A stretch of 64,000 nt of DNA from the NCBI GenBank assembly GCA_023953835.1, contig JAMLJB010000001.1:1550001-1614000 (forward strand), given 5' to 3'. The DNA comes from Rhizobiaceae bacterium. GTDB taxonomy: Bacteria > Pseudomonadota > Alphaproteobacteria > Rhizobiales > Rhizobiaceae. Both the position numbers and the translations under genes were made by a program. Shown here piece after piece: positions 30,524-38,760 of this stretch (positions within the stretch are counted from its first letter, which is position 1; every line of letters begins with the position of its first letter). The notes under the pieces are model-generated. The model was not told where the DNA came from and searched no databases. It saw nothing but the letters and a program-made list of their open reading frames with translations.

Positions 30524-30700
30524 TGCCGAAAGGCGGATGAAAAGGGAACACGGTGATGCCGGATCGGCCAATCCGTGACTGCCCCCGCAACTGTAACCGT
30601 TGAGCCTCTCCCTGAATGCCACTGGACACATCCGTGTCCGGGAAGGCGGGAAAGGGGCGATGACGCGGAAGTCAGGAGACCTGCCGGTTCCGGTCACCCA
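30524..30700 (+). promoter_or_regulatory. Cobalamin riboswitch
   Basis: Core motifs of the adenosylcobalamin riboswitch are present in the right order. AAAGGGAACACGGTG (30541-30555) is followed by GCCAATCCGTGACTGCCCCC and GCAACTGTAACCG (30567-30600). Then come the GGACACATCCGTGTCC hairpin with its preceding CCACT, GGCGGGAAAGG, and GATGACGCGGAAGTCAGGAG with ACCTGCC. It lies before btuB and should repress the uptake operon when cobalamin is plentiful. Confidence 0.95.
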
Positions 30701-30810
30701 TGCTTGACCACGGGGTGTGGTCGGGCGCGGCTCTCCGTAGCGGTGACACGATGTGTTGCCGTATGGCGGGGCCGGGGTCAGTGTGCTCACTGAACGCCAC
30801 CTCCGATGCC

Positions 30811-30852
30811 TGCGGTTGTCTTTGACCGCGGGGCAAACTGCATTTTCCCCGC
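30811..30852 (+). promoter_or_regulatory. Possible expression platform of the cobalamin riboswitch
   Basis: Two hairpins compete for the same bases. GCGGT/ACCGC (30812-30816 with 30825-30829) and GCGGGG/CCCCGC (30828-30833 with 30847-30852) overlap at 30828-30829. The second ends about 12 bases before the GAGGG ribosome site of btuB. No T-tract follows, so control may be at translation rather than termination. Confidence 0.35.
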
Positions 30853-30871
30853 ATGAAATGCTGAGGGAAAC

Positions 30872-32836
30872 ATGCGAAACGCCATACGACGCGCCGCCAC
30901 GACATCGATCGTCTGCGGGGCAAGCCTGCTGCTCCTGCCGGGCCGAGCAGCCGCGCAGGAGGAAGAGCCGACAGAACTTGCGCCGGTTCTCGTCACGGAG
31001 GGGCTGACGCCCGTCGAACAGGAAAAGTCCGGTCGCGCCTATACGGTAATAACCGGCGAACAGCTCGAACAGAACCAGATACGCTATGTCGCCGACGCGC
31101 TGCGGCAGGTGCCGGGCTTCGCCGTTTCACGCACCGGCTCCTTTGGCGGCTTCACCCAGGTTCGCGTGCGCGGCGCGGAGGCCAACCAGTTGCTGGTGAT
31201 GGTCGACGGGGTCGAGGCCAATGAACCGTCGAGCGGGGAGTTCGATTTCGGAAGCCTGCTGGTCGAGGATATCGACCGCATCGAGATCCTGCGCGGTCCC
31301 CAAAGCGCGTTCTGGGGGGCCAATGCGTCCGCGGGCGTTGTCAACATCATCACGAAGCGAGGCGCGCGCGATGGCTGGCGGACCTCCGCCCGCTCCGAAA
31401 TCGGCACGGACGGCACCTTTCTCGGCGGGCTGGCGCTGTCGGGCGGGAGCGGGAATTTCGACGCGGCCCTGTCCGGCGCGTTCCGGCGTACGGACGGCTT
31501 CAACATTTCCGATTTCGGCGACGAGAAGGACGGCGACCGCAACACCACGCTGAACGGCAGGTTCAACGCGGACCTCTCCGAGACGCTGTCCGTCGATGCC
31601 ACGCTGCGCTATGTCGACCGCAAGAGCGATATCGATCCGCAGGATTTCAGCTATGTGGGCTGGTTCCCCGGTCCGAACTACGGGTTGGTGGTCGACGGCG
31701 ACGATTATACCGCCACGCGCGAATTCTACGGTTCCATCGGCGGAACGCTCGTCGCGCTCGATGGCGCGCTGACGCAGAAGGCGCGGTTCAGCGGCAGCGA
31801 CACGCACCGCGACAATGAAAGCCAGGGCGTGCCGACCTACGATGACGGCAACCGCTACAACGGCTCCTATCAGGCAAGCTATCGGTTCGACACGCCGGGT
31901 GCGCTCGACGCGCATCACCAGATCACCGGCGGCTATGAGTGGCAGCGCGAAACCTATGCGCCCTCGCACCTGACGGAGACCTTCGAGCGCGACAGCAATT
32001 CGCTGGTCGGCGAGTATCGGGGCGCATTTCTGGAGCAATTCTTCCTGAATGCCGCGCTCAGGCGCGATTTCAACGACGCCTTCCAGGATGCGACCACCTA
32101 CAGCGTCAGCGGCGCATGGAAGGTGCCGGACACCCAAACGCGGCTGCATGCGTCGGTCGGAACCGGCGTCACGAATCCCACCTTCTTCGAGCAGTTCGGC
32201 TACATACCCGCAACTTTCGTCGGCAATCCCGGGCTGAAGCCGGAAAAGAGTTTTGGCTGGGACATCGGTGTCGAGCAGGGTTTCTTCGACCGCAGGCTGG
32301 TCGCAGACGTTACCTATTTCAACCAGAACCTGACCGACGAGATGGCGACCGTCTATGGCGGCCCGCCGGACTATCCGTCCACCCCGGTCAATCTGGATGG
32401 CGAGAGCAAGCGGCAGGGCGTCGAAATCTCGGCCACCCTGAACCTGATGAACGGCTTCTCGACCACCGCGACCTACACCTATACCGACTCCACCCAGCAG
32501 CAGACCTCCGGCGGGGAGCGGGTGCAGGAACTGCGACGTCCGAAACATTCCGGCTCGATCTCGGCGGCCTATACGTTCCATGAGGACCGCGCGCGCGTTT
32601 TCGCGGACGTTACGTTCAACGGCGAGATGCTCGACAACTCATTCCTCGGAGGGTTGACGACGCCGGTGACGCTCGACAGCTATACGGTCGTGACGGTGGG
32701 CGGCAGCTACAGGTTCAACGACCGTCTTGAAGCGACTGCCCGCATCGAAAACCTGTTCGATGAGGAATATGAGGAAGTGTTCGGCTACAACACGCCCGGT
32801 CGAACGGCCTTCATCGGCTTGAAAGGGTCATTCTGA
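30872..32836 (+). CDS. btuB: TonB-dependent vitamin B12 receptor BtuB
   Basis: A 654-residue outer-membrane receptor. A signal peptide ends near AAAQEEE. The TonB box-like LAPVLVTEG, plug domain (QVPGFAVSRTGSFGGFTQVRVRG, VDRIEILRGPQSAFWGANASAG) and a C-terminal beta-barrel are visible. The barrel ends with the expected aromatic residue (GLKGSF). The cobalamin riboswitch upstream and the following btuF, btuC and btuD genes make B12 the likely ligand rather than iron. TonB-ExbB-ExbD genes are not in the window. Confidence 0.92.
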   Translation: MRNAIRRAATTSIVCGASLLLLPGRAAAQEEEPTELAPVLVTEGLTPVEQEKSGRAYTVITGEQLEQNQIRYVADALRQVPGFAVSRTGSFGGFTQVRVRGAEANQLLVMVDGVEANEPSSGEFDFGSLLVEDIDRIEILRGPQSAFWGANASAGVVNIITKRGARDGWRTSARSEIGTDGTFLGGLALSGGSGNFDAALSGAFRRTDGFNISDFGDEKDGDRNTTLNGRFNADLSETLSVDATLRYVDRKSDIDPQDFSYVGWFPGPNYGLVVDGDDYTATREFYGSIGGTLVALDGALTQKARFSGSDTHRDNESQGVPTYDDGNRYNGSYQASYRFDTPGALDAHHQITGGYEWQRETYAPSHLTETFERDSNSLVGEYRGAFLEQFFLNAALRRDFNDAFQDATTYSVSGAWKVPDTQTRLHASVGTGVTNPTFFEQFGYIPATFVGNPGLKPEKSFGWDIGVEQGFFDRRLVADVTYFNQNLTDEMATVYGGPPDYPSTPVNLDGESKRQGVEISATLNLMNGFSTTATYTYTDSTQQQTSGGERVQELRRPKHSGSISAAYTFHEDRARVFADVTFNGEMLDNSFLGGLTTPVTLDSYTVVTVGGSYRFNDRLEATARIENLFDEEYEEVFGYNTPGRTAFIGLKGSF

Positions 32837-33688
32837 GTGCATTGCAGGACACGCCTTGCCGCGACGGTCGTGATTACATCCGTGTTGCTCGCCGGATGCG
32901 GTTCCGCGCTCGCCGCCGGCAGGGCGAGCCGCGTCGTTTCGATGAACCTTTGCACGGATCAACTGGCGATGCTGATTGCAGCGCCCGGGCAACTCCATTC
33001 CGTGTCCTGGCTGGCGGCGGACGGCGAAGCCTCGGCCATGGCGGAACAGGCGAAGGGATTTGCGCTCAATCACGGGCTTGCGGAGGAGATCTTCCTGATG
33101 CGGCCCGACCTCGTGATCGCCGGCACCTATACGACGCGCGCCACGGTCGGGCTGCTCCGCGAACTCGGCATCCGCGTCGAGGAGTTTCCGCCCGAAAATA
33201 CGCTGGACGATATAAGGCACAACATCCTGCGCATGGGCGAGGTGCTGGGCGAAAGCGCGCGCGCCGCCGAAGTGCTGGGCGCTTTCGATCATGCGGTTGC
33301 CGAAGCGTCGGCGCAGCCTTCGGGCAAGATTGCCGCGACCTATTTCGCGAACAGCTACACGGCAGGATCGGGAACGTTGTTCGATTCGCTGCTTGCAGCA
33401 TCGGGACTTGAGAATATGGCGGTACGCCTCGGATATGCGGGCACGGCGAGACTGCCGCTCGAATTGCTGCTGCTCGGCGCGCCGGACGTGCTGGTCGATG
33501 CCGACGAGCGACCCTCCATGCCCGCACTCGCGCAGCAGAATTTCGTCCACCCTGCCTACAGGCGGCTTGCTGGGCAAAGCACGCGGGCGGTCGTTCCCGC
33601 GAAATACACCATTTGCGGCGGGCCGTTCACAGCTGAGGCCATCCGGCTTCTGCGCGAGGCGGGCGCGCGCGCCGGGGCGAATCCATGA
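32837..33688 (+). CDS. btuF: Cobalamin ABC transporter substrate-binding protein BtuF
   Basis: A 283-residue periplasmic binding protein of the BtuF/FhuD class. It starts with GTG directly after the btuB stop. The signal sequence has a lipobox-like LLAGC. The two lobes include RVVSMNLCTDQLAML and AMAEQAKGFALNHGLAEEI, and RPDLVIAGTYTTRA. Its position between receptor and permease and its ATGA overlap with btuC (33685-33688) support B12 delivery to BtuCD. Confidence 0.9.
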   Translation: MHCRTRLAATVVITSVLLAGCGSALAAGRASRVVSMNLCTDQLAMLIAAPGQLHSVSWLAADGEASAMAEQAKGFALNHGLAEEIFLMRPDLVIAGTYTTRATVGLLRELGIRVEEFPPENTLDDIRHNILRMGEVLGESARAAEVLGAFDHAVAEASAQPSGKIAATYFANSYTAGSGTLFDSLLAASGLENMAVRLGYAGTARLPLELLLLGAPDVLVDADERPSMPALAQQNFVHPAYRRLAGQSTRAVVPAKYTICGGPFTAEAIRLLREAGARAGANP

Positions 33689-34686
33689 CCGCCAACCACC
33701 GATATGCCGTTGTCATCGGTGCGCTGGCGGCACTGACGCTCGCCCTTTTCGTTCTGTCCCTGGCCGTTGGACCGGCCGCCATCGGATTCACCGACAGCAT
33801 CGCCGCGTTGTTTTCGAACAAGGCCGATGCGGTGGTGCTTATCATGCGCGAGGTGCGCCTGCCGCGCGCGCTGCTCGGCCTGATGGTCGGCGCAACGCTC
33901 GGCCTGTCGGGCGCGGTGCTCCAGGGCCTTTTGCGCAATCCGCTGGCGGAGCCGGGCCTGATCGGAGTCAGTGCTTCCGCCTCGCTCGGGGCCGTCATCG
34001 CGATCTATTCGGGGTTGACGCTTGTCTTTCCCTTGGCGCTGCCGCTGGCGGCGCTGGGCGGTGCGCTTGCGGGTGTTCTGGTCGTCCAGGCATTGGCGGG
34101 CACGCGCGGCAGCGTGCTGACCATCATCCTTGCCGGCGTCGCCGTATCGACCTTCGCAGGCGCGATGACCTCGCTTGCGCTCAACCTGTCGCCCAATCCC
34201 TTCGCGTCGCTCGAGATCATGTTCTGGATGCTCGGATCGCTCACCGACCGATCCATGACGCATGTGTGGCTCGCCGCGCCCTTCATGCTGGCCGGCTGGG
34301 TGCTGCTGATGACGCTGGGCAAGGCGCTCGATGCCCTGACCCTCGGCAGCGACAGCGCGGCAAGTCTTGGCATTGACCTGCGCCGCACGCAGATGCAGGC
34401 CGTGCTCGGCACGGCGGCGGCGGTCGGCGCGGCCACCGCGATCTCCGGCGCAATCGGTTTCGTCGGGCTGGTCGTGCCGCACCTGCTGCGCCCGCTGACG
34501 GGGGGCCTGCCCTCGCGGCTGTTGCCGGCCAGCGCGTTGGGCGGAGCCTGCATGGTGCTTGCAGCCGACATTGTGGTGCGCATCATCGCGCCCGAACGCG
34601 ACCTCAAGCTCGGCGTGCTGACAGCCATCGTCGGCGCGCCGTTCTTCCTGTGGCTGGTCTATGCGCAACGCAGGAGCCCGGCATGA
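33685..34686 (+). CDS. btuC: Cobalamin ABC transporter permease BtuC
   Basis: A 333-residue FecCD/BtuC-family permease with about ten transmembrane helices. Family motifs are REVRLPRALLGLMVGATLGL, GAVLQGLLRNPLAEPGLIGVS and GFVGLVVPHLLRPL. The ATGA overlap with btuF at 33685 and the ATGA overlap with btuD at 34683 show tight translational coupling. The C-terminal part holds GAPFFLWLVYAQR. The role is transport of cobalamin from BtuF into the cytoplasm. Confidence 0.93.
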   Translation: MTANHRYAVVIGALAALTLALFVLSLAVGPAAIGFTDSIAALFSNKADAVVLIMREVRLPRALLGLMVGATLGLSGAVLQGLLRNPLAEPGLIGVSASASLGAVIAIYSGLTLVFPLALPLAALGGALAGVLVVQALAGTRGSVLTIILAGVAVSTFAGAMTSLALNLSPNPFASLEIMFWMLGSLTDRSMTHVWLAAPFMLAGWVLLMTLGKALDALTLGSDSAASLGIDLRRTQMQAVLGTAAAVGAATAISGAIGFVGLVVPHLLRPLTGGLPSRLLPASALGGACMVLAADIVVRIIAPERDLKLGVLTAIVGAPFFLWLVYAQRRSPA

Positions 34687-35462
34687 CGTTGCTGGTGGCC
34701 GATGCGCTGCATGTTTCGCTCGGCGCGCGCCGCGTCGTCGACGGTATTTCCTTTGCGGTGAAACCGGGCGAATTCGTCGCGCTGGTCGGACCGAACGGCG
34801 CCGGGAAATCGACGCTCCTGCGAACGCTGGCGGGCGTGCTACCCTATTCGGGGTCGATCAGGATCGATGGGGAAGAAAGCGCCGCGCTGCCTGCGATACG
34901 CCGAGCGCGGACGCTCGCTTTCCTGCCGCAGGAACGGGATGTCGCATGGAACATCTCCGTCGAGGCGCTGGTGGCGCTCGGCCGCTCGCCTCATATTACC
35001 GCATTGTCGTCGCTTCGGCCGGACGACGAGCGGGCAGTGGACGCGGCCATGCGACGCATGGAGGTTCTGGCTTTCCGAAAGCGCCCGGTCGCCGAACTGT
35101 CGGGCGGGGAGAAAGCGCTGGTGCTGGTTGCGCGCGCGCTGGCGCAGGAAACACCCCTGCTGCTGGCAGATGAGCCTTCCGCCGGTCTCGACCCCGCGCA
35201 CGGCCTGTCCCTCATGGCGACCTTTGCCGGCATCGCGCGGGAAGGAAAGAGCGTGATTGCGTCGACCCATGACCTCGGAATGGCGGCGGCGCATTGCACT
35301 CGCATTCTGCTGCTTGCCGGCGGACGCATTGTCGCGGACGGCGCGCCGGGCGACGTGCTGACCGTTGAACGCATACGCGAGGTGTATGGCGTCGAAAGTT
35401 ACATCGCCACCGTTGACGGGCGCATGATCGTCCAGCCGTTGGACCTTGCTCCAGCTATCTGA
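34683..35462 (+). CDS. btuD: Cobalamin ABC transporter ATPase BtuD
   Basis: A 259-residue ATP-binding subunit. Walker A GPNGAGKSTLLRTLAG, Q-loop-type FLPQERDVAW, signature LSGGEKALVLVARALA, Walker B LLLADEPSAGLDP and H-loop ASTHDLGMA are present. The ATG at 34683 overlaps the btuC stop; an earlier in-frame start at 34650 lies inside btuC and is rejected. The glutamate after Walker B and the H-loop His are both in place, so the subunit looks active. It is the last gene of the btuBFCD unit. Confidence 0.92.
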   Translation: MTLLVADALHVSLGARRVVDGISFAVKPGEFVALVGPNGAGKSTLLRTLAGVLPYSGSIRIDGEESAALPAIRRARTLAFLPQERDVAWNISVEALVALGRSPHITALSSLRPDDERAVDAAMRRMEVLAFRKRPVAELSGGEKALVLVARALAQETPLLLADEPSAGLDPAHGLSLMATFAGIAREGKSVIASTHDLGMAAAHCTRILLLAGGRIVADGAPGDVLTVERIREVYGVESYIATVDGRMIVQPLDLAPAI

Positions 35463-35507
35463 GGCGGAATGCTTCAATCCGACCATGAAATGCCCTAAGT
35501 ATCGCGC

Positions 35508-36530
35508 ATGAAGAAGATCGGTTTCCTTTCGTTCGGCCATTGGTCGCCCTCTCCGCAATCGATGACGCGCAGCGCGGCGGACGCACTGTTGCAATCCATC
35601 GACCTTGCGGTTGCCGCCGAAGTACTGGGCGCGGACGGCGCCTATTTCCGTGTGCACCATTTCGCCCGCCAGCTTGGTTCGCCCTTTCCGCTGCTTGCCG
35701 CGACCGGCGGGAAAACGAGCCGCATCGAGATCGGCACCGCCGTTATCGACATGCGCTATGAAAACCCGCTTTACATGGCGGAAGACGCGGGCGCGGCTGA
35801 CCTGATTGCGGGCGGACGGCTGCAACTCGGCATCAGCCGCGGCTCACCGGAACAGGTGATCGATGGATGGCGATATTTCGGCTATGCGCCTGCGGAAGGC
35901 GAGACCGACGCCGACATGGCCCGCCGCCACGCCGAGGTTTTCCTTGATGTGCTGCGGGGGCAGGGGTTTGCGGAACCCAATCCGCGCCCGATGTTTCCCA
36001 ACCCGCCCGGCAAGCTGAGGCTTGAGCCGCATTCGGAGGGCCTGCGCGAACGCATCTGGTGGGGCGCGGCAACCAACGGCACGGCTGAATGGGCGGCGAA
36101 ACTGGGCATGAACCTGCAAAGCTCGACGCTGAAATTCGACGAGACCGGCGAGCCGTTCCACATCCAGCAGGCCAGTCAGATACGAGCCTATCGCGAGGCG
36201 TGGAAGGCGGCAGGCCACAAGCGCGAGCCGAGGGTTTCCGTCAGCCGCAGCATATTCGCGCTGGTCGACGATCGAGACCGCGCCTATTTCGGGCGCGGCG
36301 GCAAGGAGCAGGACCAGATCGGCTTCATCGAGGAAAACACCCGGGCGATATTCGGGAGGGGCTATACCGGCGAGCCGGACGTGCTGATCCGGGAACTGGC
36401 CGGGGACGAGGCCATTGCCGAGGCGGACACATTGCTGCTCACCGTGCCGAACCAGCTCGGCGTCGACTACAATGCGCATGTGCTGGAGGCGATCCTGACG
36501 CATGTCGCGCCGGCGCTGGGGTGGCGCTAG
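35508..36530 (+). CDS. LLM class flavin-dependent oxidoreductase
   Basis: A 340-residue luciferase-like monooxygenase/FMN-dependent oxidoreductase. The TIM-barrel pattern begins MKKIGFLSFGHWSPSPQS, with IDLAVAAEVLGADGAYFR and GRLQLGISRGSPEQVIDGW. It is 45 bp after btuD on the same strand but has no apparent link to cobalamin uptake. The substrate cannot be inferred; members oxidise diverse small molecules using reduced flavin. The ATG at 35508 has no strong ribosome site. Confidence 0.82.
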   Translation: MKKIGFLSFGHWSPSPQSMTRSAADALLQSIDLAVAAEVLGADGAYFRVHHFARQLGSPFPLLAATGGKTSRIEIGTAVIDMRYENPLYMAEDAGAADLIAGGRLQLGISRGSPEQVIDGWRYFGYAPAEGETDADMARRHAEVFLDVLRGQGFAEPNPRPMFPNPPGKLRLEPHSEGLRERIWWGAATNGTAEWAAKLGMNLQSSTLKFDETGEPFHIQQASQIRAYREAWKAAGHKREPRVSVSRSIFALVDDRDRAYFGRGGKEQDQIGFIEENTRAIFGRGYTGEPDVLIRELAGDEAIAEADTLLLTVPNQLGVDYNAHVLEAILTHVAPALGWR

Positions 36531-36557
36531 CGCGGACTGGCGGCCCCGCCACCGCCA

Positions 36558-37778
36558 GTGACAGGAACTAAGATCAACGATTACCGTGAGCAGCCTGTGA
36601 GCCAATCGTTTCTCAACCGCATCATTCCGACTTCCGCGCTTCGCAAGCTGGGACCGAACGAGTCTCCGCGCGTCTCCAACATGGAATTGTTCTTCGACCT
36701 CGTTTACGTCTTTTCCATCATCCAGCTCTCCCATTTTCTGCTCGCGCACCAGAGCTGGACCGGCGCGATAGAAGCCGCGACTCTGTTTGCCGCCGTCTGG
36801 TGGGCGTGGAACTATACGGCATGGGCGACAAACTGGCTGAACCCCGATCACACCAGCGGCCGCACGCTCATGGTCGTCCTTATGGGTTGCGCGCTCATGA
36901 TGGCGGTGGCGATGCCGGAAGCCTATTCAGAGCGTGCGGGCATGTTCGTCGGTGCCTATGTGTCGATGGCGCTGATTCGCGCGGGCTATATGGCGCTTGT
37001 GTTCCGTGGCCAGCGCATGGGCCAGAATTATGCGCAGCTGTGCGCCTGGAGCGCGATCTCGGGCCTGTTCTGGGTGGCAGGTGTGTTCTTGCCGGAAGCG
37101 CGGCTCTGGCTTTGGATCGTCGCGGTGGTTCTGGACTATGCCGCACCCTATCACGGTTTCTGGCTCCCGGGAAAAGGCTCCACGCCCATGGAAAGCTGGC
37201 CGCTGAGAGGTCTGCACCTGCTCGAGCGCAATCAGCAGGTTTTCATTATCGCCCTTGGCGAGTCGGTGCTGCTGCTCGGGGCCTTGCTGGTGGAGCATGA
37301 GTTGCACAGCGACGTCATCCTTGCCGCAATCATCGGCTTCCTGTTGATCGTTTCGCTGTGGTGGATCTATTTCGTGCATCTTGCGGAAACCGGCGAGCAC
37401 CGTTTCAGCCATGGCTCAGACCATACAAGGCTGGCGCGGGCCGGACTTGCATATGCCCACGGCGCGATGGTCGCCGGCGCCATCGTGGTGGCCGTCGCCA
37501 TAGAAATGATGGTGGCCCATCCGCACGAGCCGGTGCATCCGCAGACGGCAATTATCGCGGCGGCGGGTCCGTCGATCTTCCTGCTCGGCAGCGCCATGTT
37601 CCACCGGGTGATGGCGGAGCGGGTGCGCACGGGCTACCTCGCGGCGGTGCTGGCGCTCGCGATCATCGCCTTTTTGGCGCTGAAACTGCATCTCGCGACG
37701 CTGTGGCTCGGAATTGGGGTGCTTGGTGTCCTGATTGTTCTAGCATTGGCCAGCCGGCCAAAGGAGCTTGGTGAATGA
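36558..37778 (+). CDS. Low-temperature requirement A (LtrA) family membrane protein
   Basis: A 406-residue polytopic membrane protein of the LtrA family, with about ten or more hydrophobic helices. The signature N-terminal helix and motif is SNMELFFDLVYVFSIIQLSH, followed by WWAWNYTAWATNWLNPD and GLHLLERNQQVFIIALGES. The family was named from a Listeria cold-growth mutant, but the biochemical function is unknown. The GTG at 36558 and a second GTG at 36597 are both possible starts. It overlaps the following channel gene by ATGA. Confidence 0.85.
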   Translation: MTGTKINDYREQPVSQSFLNRIIPTSALRKLGPNESPRVSNMELFFDLVYVFSIIQLSHFLLAHQSWTGAIEAATLFAAVWWAWNYTAWATNWLNPDHTSGRTLMVVLMGCALMMAVAMPEAYSERAGMFVGAYVSMALIRAGYMALVFRGQRMGQNYAQLCAWSAISGLFWVAGVFLPEARLWLWIVAVVLDYAAPYHGFWLPGKGSTPMESWPLRGLHLLERNQQVFIIALGESVLLLGALLVEHELHSDVILAAIIGFLLIVSLWWIYFVHLAETGEHRFSHGSDHTRLARAGLAYAHGAMVAGAIVVAVAIEMMVAHPHEPVHPQTAIIAAAGPSIFLLGSAMFHRVMAERVRTGYLAAVLALAIIAFLALKLHLATLWLGIGVLGVLIVLALASRPKELGE

Positions 37779-38446
37779 CAACGGCTGGGCTCTCGCCTCG
37801 AAAGGCAGTGGTCGCGAACGCTGCCTTTTTCTTTGCCGTCGTGATGCATAACCTGACCTATCCGCTTTCGGCCGCGGGCGGCATCTGGCCTGCCGTGTTC
37901 TATATTTTCTACTCGACGATATTCGTCGCCGCGACCTGGGCATTGAGCAGAAGCCGGATATTGCGCCTGTTGATTGTGCTTTGCGGTGCGGCAGTGCTTG
38001 CCGCCGGTCTCTTCAATTCCTACACGCCCGGCAGAGATGCGATGCTGGCCGTGCTGCTCTCGTCGATCGCCTATCACATCGTGATGTGCATGGTGCTCGC
38101 GATCTACACTTTCAGCGCCAAGACGGTGATGACGGACGTGCTGTTGGCGGCGACGTCGCTCTATCTCGTGATCGGCTCCTGCTTTGCCGCCGTACTCACT
38201 CTGGTCGAATGGATCCTGCCCGGGTCCTTCGTCGCCGGCTCGGGAATGGAAATCACCTGGCAGCGCATGGTCTATTTCAGCTACGTTACGCTGACCACGC
38301 TGGGCTATGGCGATATCATTCCCGTCGGGTTCTATGCGCAATCCGCTGCTTCCTTCGAAGCTGTCCTTGGTACGCTCTATACGGTCATTCTGTTGTCGCG
38401 GCTCGTCGGCCTCCACACCAGCAATCCGACGAAATCGCATAAGTAA
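37775..38446 (+). CDS. Potassium-channel-like membrane protein
   Basis: A 223-residue protein with about six hydrophobic helices. The C-terminal pore module has YFSYVTLTTLGYGDIIPVG, an intact TLGYGD potassium selectivity filter, with outer helix before it and inner helix after it (LGTLYTVILLSRLVGLH). The N-terminal half resembles a small voltage-sensor-free membrane domain. It overlaps the LtrA gene. Being next to the kdp operon, it may take part in potassium homeostasis, but that is inference. Confidence 0.82.
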   Translation: MTTAGLSPRKAVVANAAFFFAVVMHNLTYPLSAAGGIWPAVFYIFYSTIFVAATWALSRSRILRLLIVLCGAAVLAAGLFNSYTPGRDAMLAVLLSSIAYHIVMCMVLAIYTFSAKTVMTDVLLAATSLYLVIGSCFAAVLTLVEWILPGSFVAGSGMEITWQRMVYFSYVTLTTLGYGDIIPVGFYAQSAASFEAVLGTLYTVILLSRLVGLHTSNPTKSHK

Positions 38447-38525
38447 GCGAGCCAGAAGCGGTCTTTACTCTTTCCTTATGCAGGCGGGGCGATTTCCCAA
38501 TCGAGTTTTGATGCCCGCAAGCCCT

Positions 38526-38554
38526 ATCTCCAAGGCCTGACTCGCTTTGGAGAT
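38526..38554 (+). promoter_or_regulatory. Hairpin covering the first ribosome site of the kdp operon
   Basis: ATCTCCAA (38526-38533) pairs exactly with TTGGAGAT (38547-38554), leaving a 13-base loop. The right arm contains the GGAG ribosome site that serves the 27-codon peptide starting at 38560. An mRNA fold here could mask translation initiation. Confidence 0.5.
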
Positions 38555-38559
38555 TTTCC

Positions 38560-38643
38560 ATGTCCGATATTTCCTATCTCGCGCTCGGCGTCTGCGCCTT
38601 CGCCCTGCTGGCGCTCTATGCCCGCGTCCTTTCCCGGATCTGA
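38560..38643 (+). CDS. 27-residue membrane peptide before kdpF
   Basis: ATG at 38560 to TGA at 38643, reading MSDISYLALGVCAFALLALY then ARVLSRI. It has one transmembrane helix with positive residues at its C terminus. A GGAG site lies eight bases before the start, inside a perfect hairpin. Peptides in this position occur ahead of kdpF in some proteobacteria; the function is not known to me. It could be a leader peptide or an accessory KdpF-like subunit. Confidence 0.6.
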   Translation: MSDISYLALGVCAFALLALYARVLSRI

Positions 38644-38655
38644 GGGGGTGTCGCC

Positions 38656-38742
38656 GTGCTCGAACCTCTCATCGGCATCGCCGTGGCGCTGGCACTCGGC
38701 ATTTATCTCATTGTCACGCTGATCCGCCCCGAGCGGTTCTGA
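38656..38742 (+). CDS. kdpF: Potassium-transporting ATPase subunit KdpF
   Basis: A 28-residue single-pass peptide: GTG at 38656, TGA at 38742, reading MLEPLIGIAVALALGIYLIV and TLIRPERF. The C-terminal RPERF is the mark of KdpF, which stabilises the KdpABC complex. A GAGGGGG ribosome site precedes it. It is followed 18 bp later by kdpA. Its small size means it is often missed. Confidence 0.88.
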   Translation: MLEPLIGIAVALALGIYLIVTLIRPERF

Positions 38743-38760
38743 TCGGCAGGAGCACATTCC

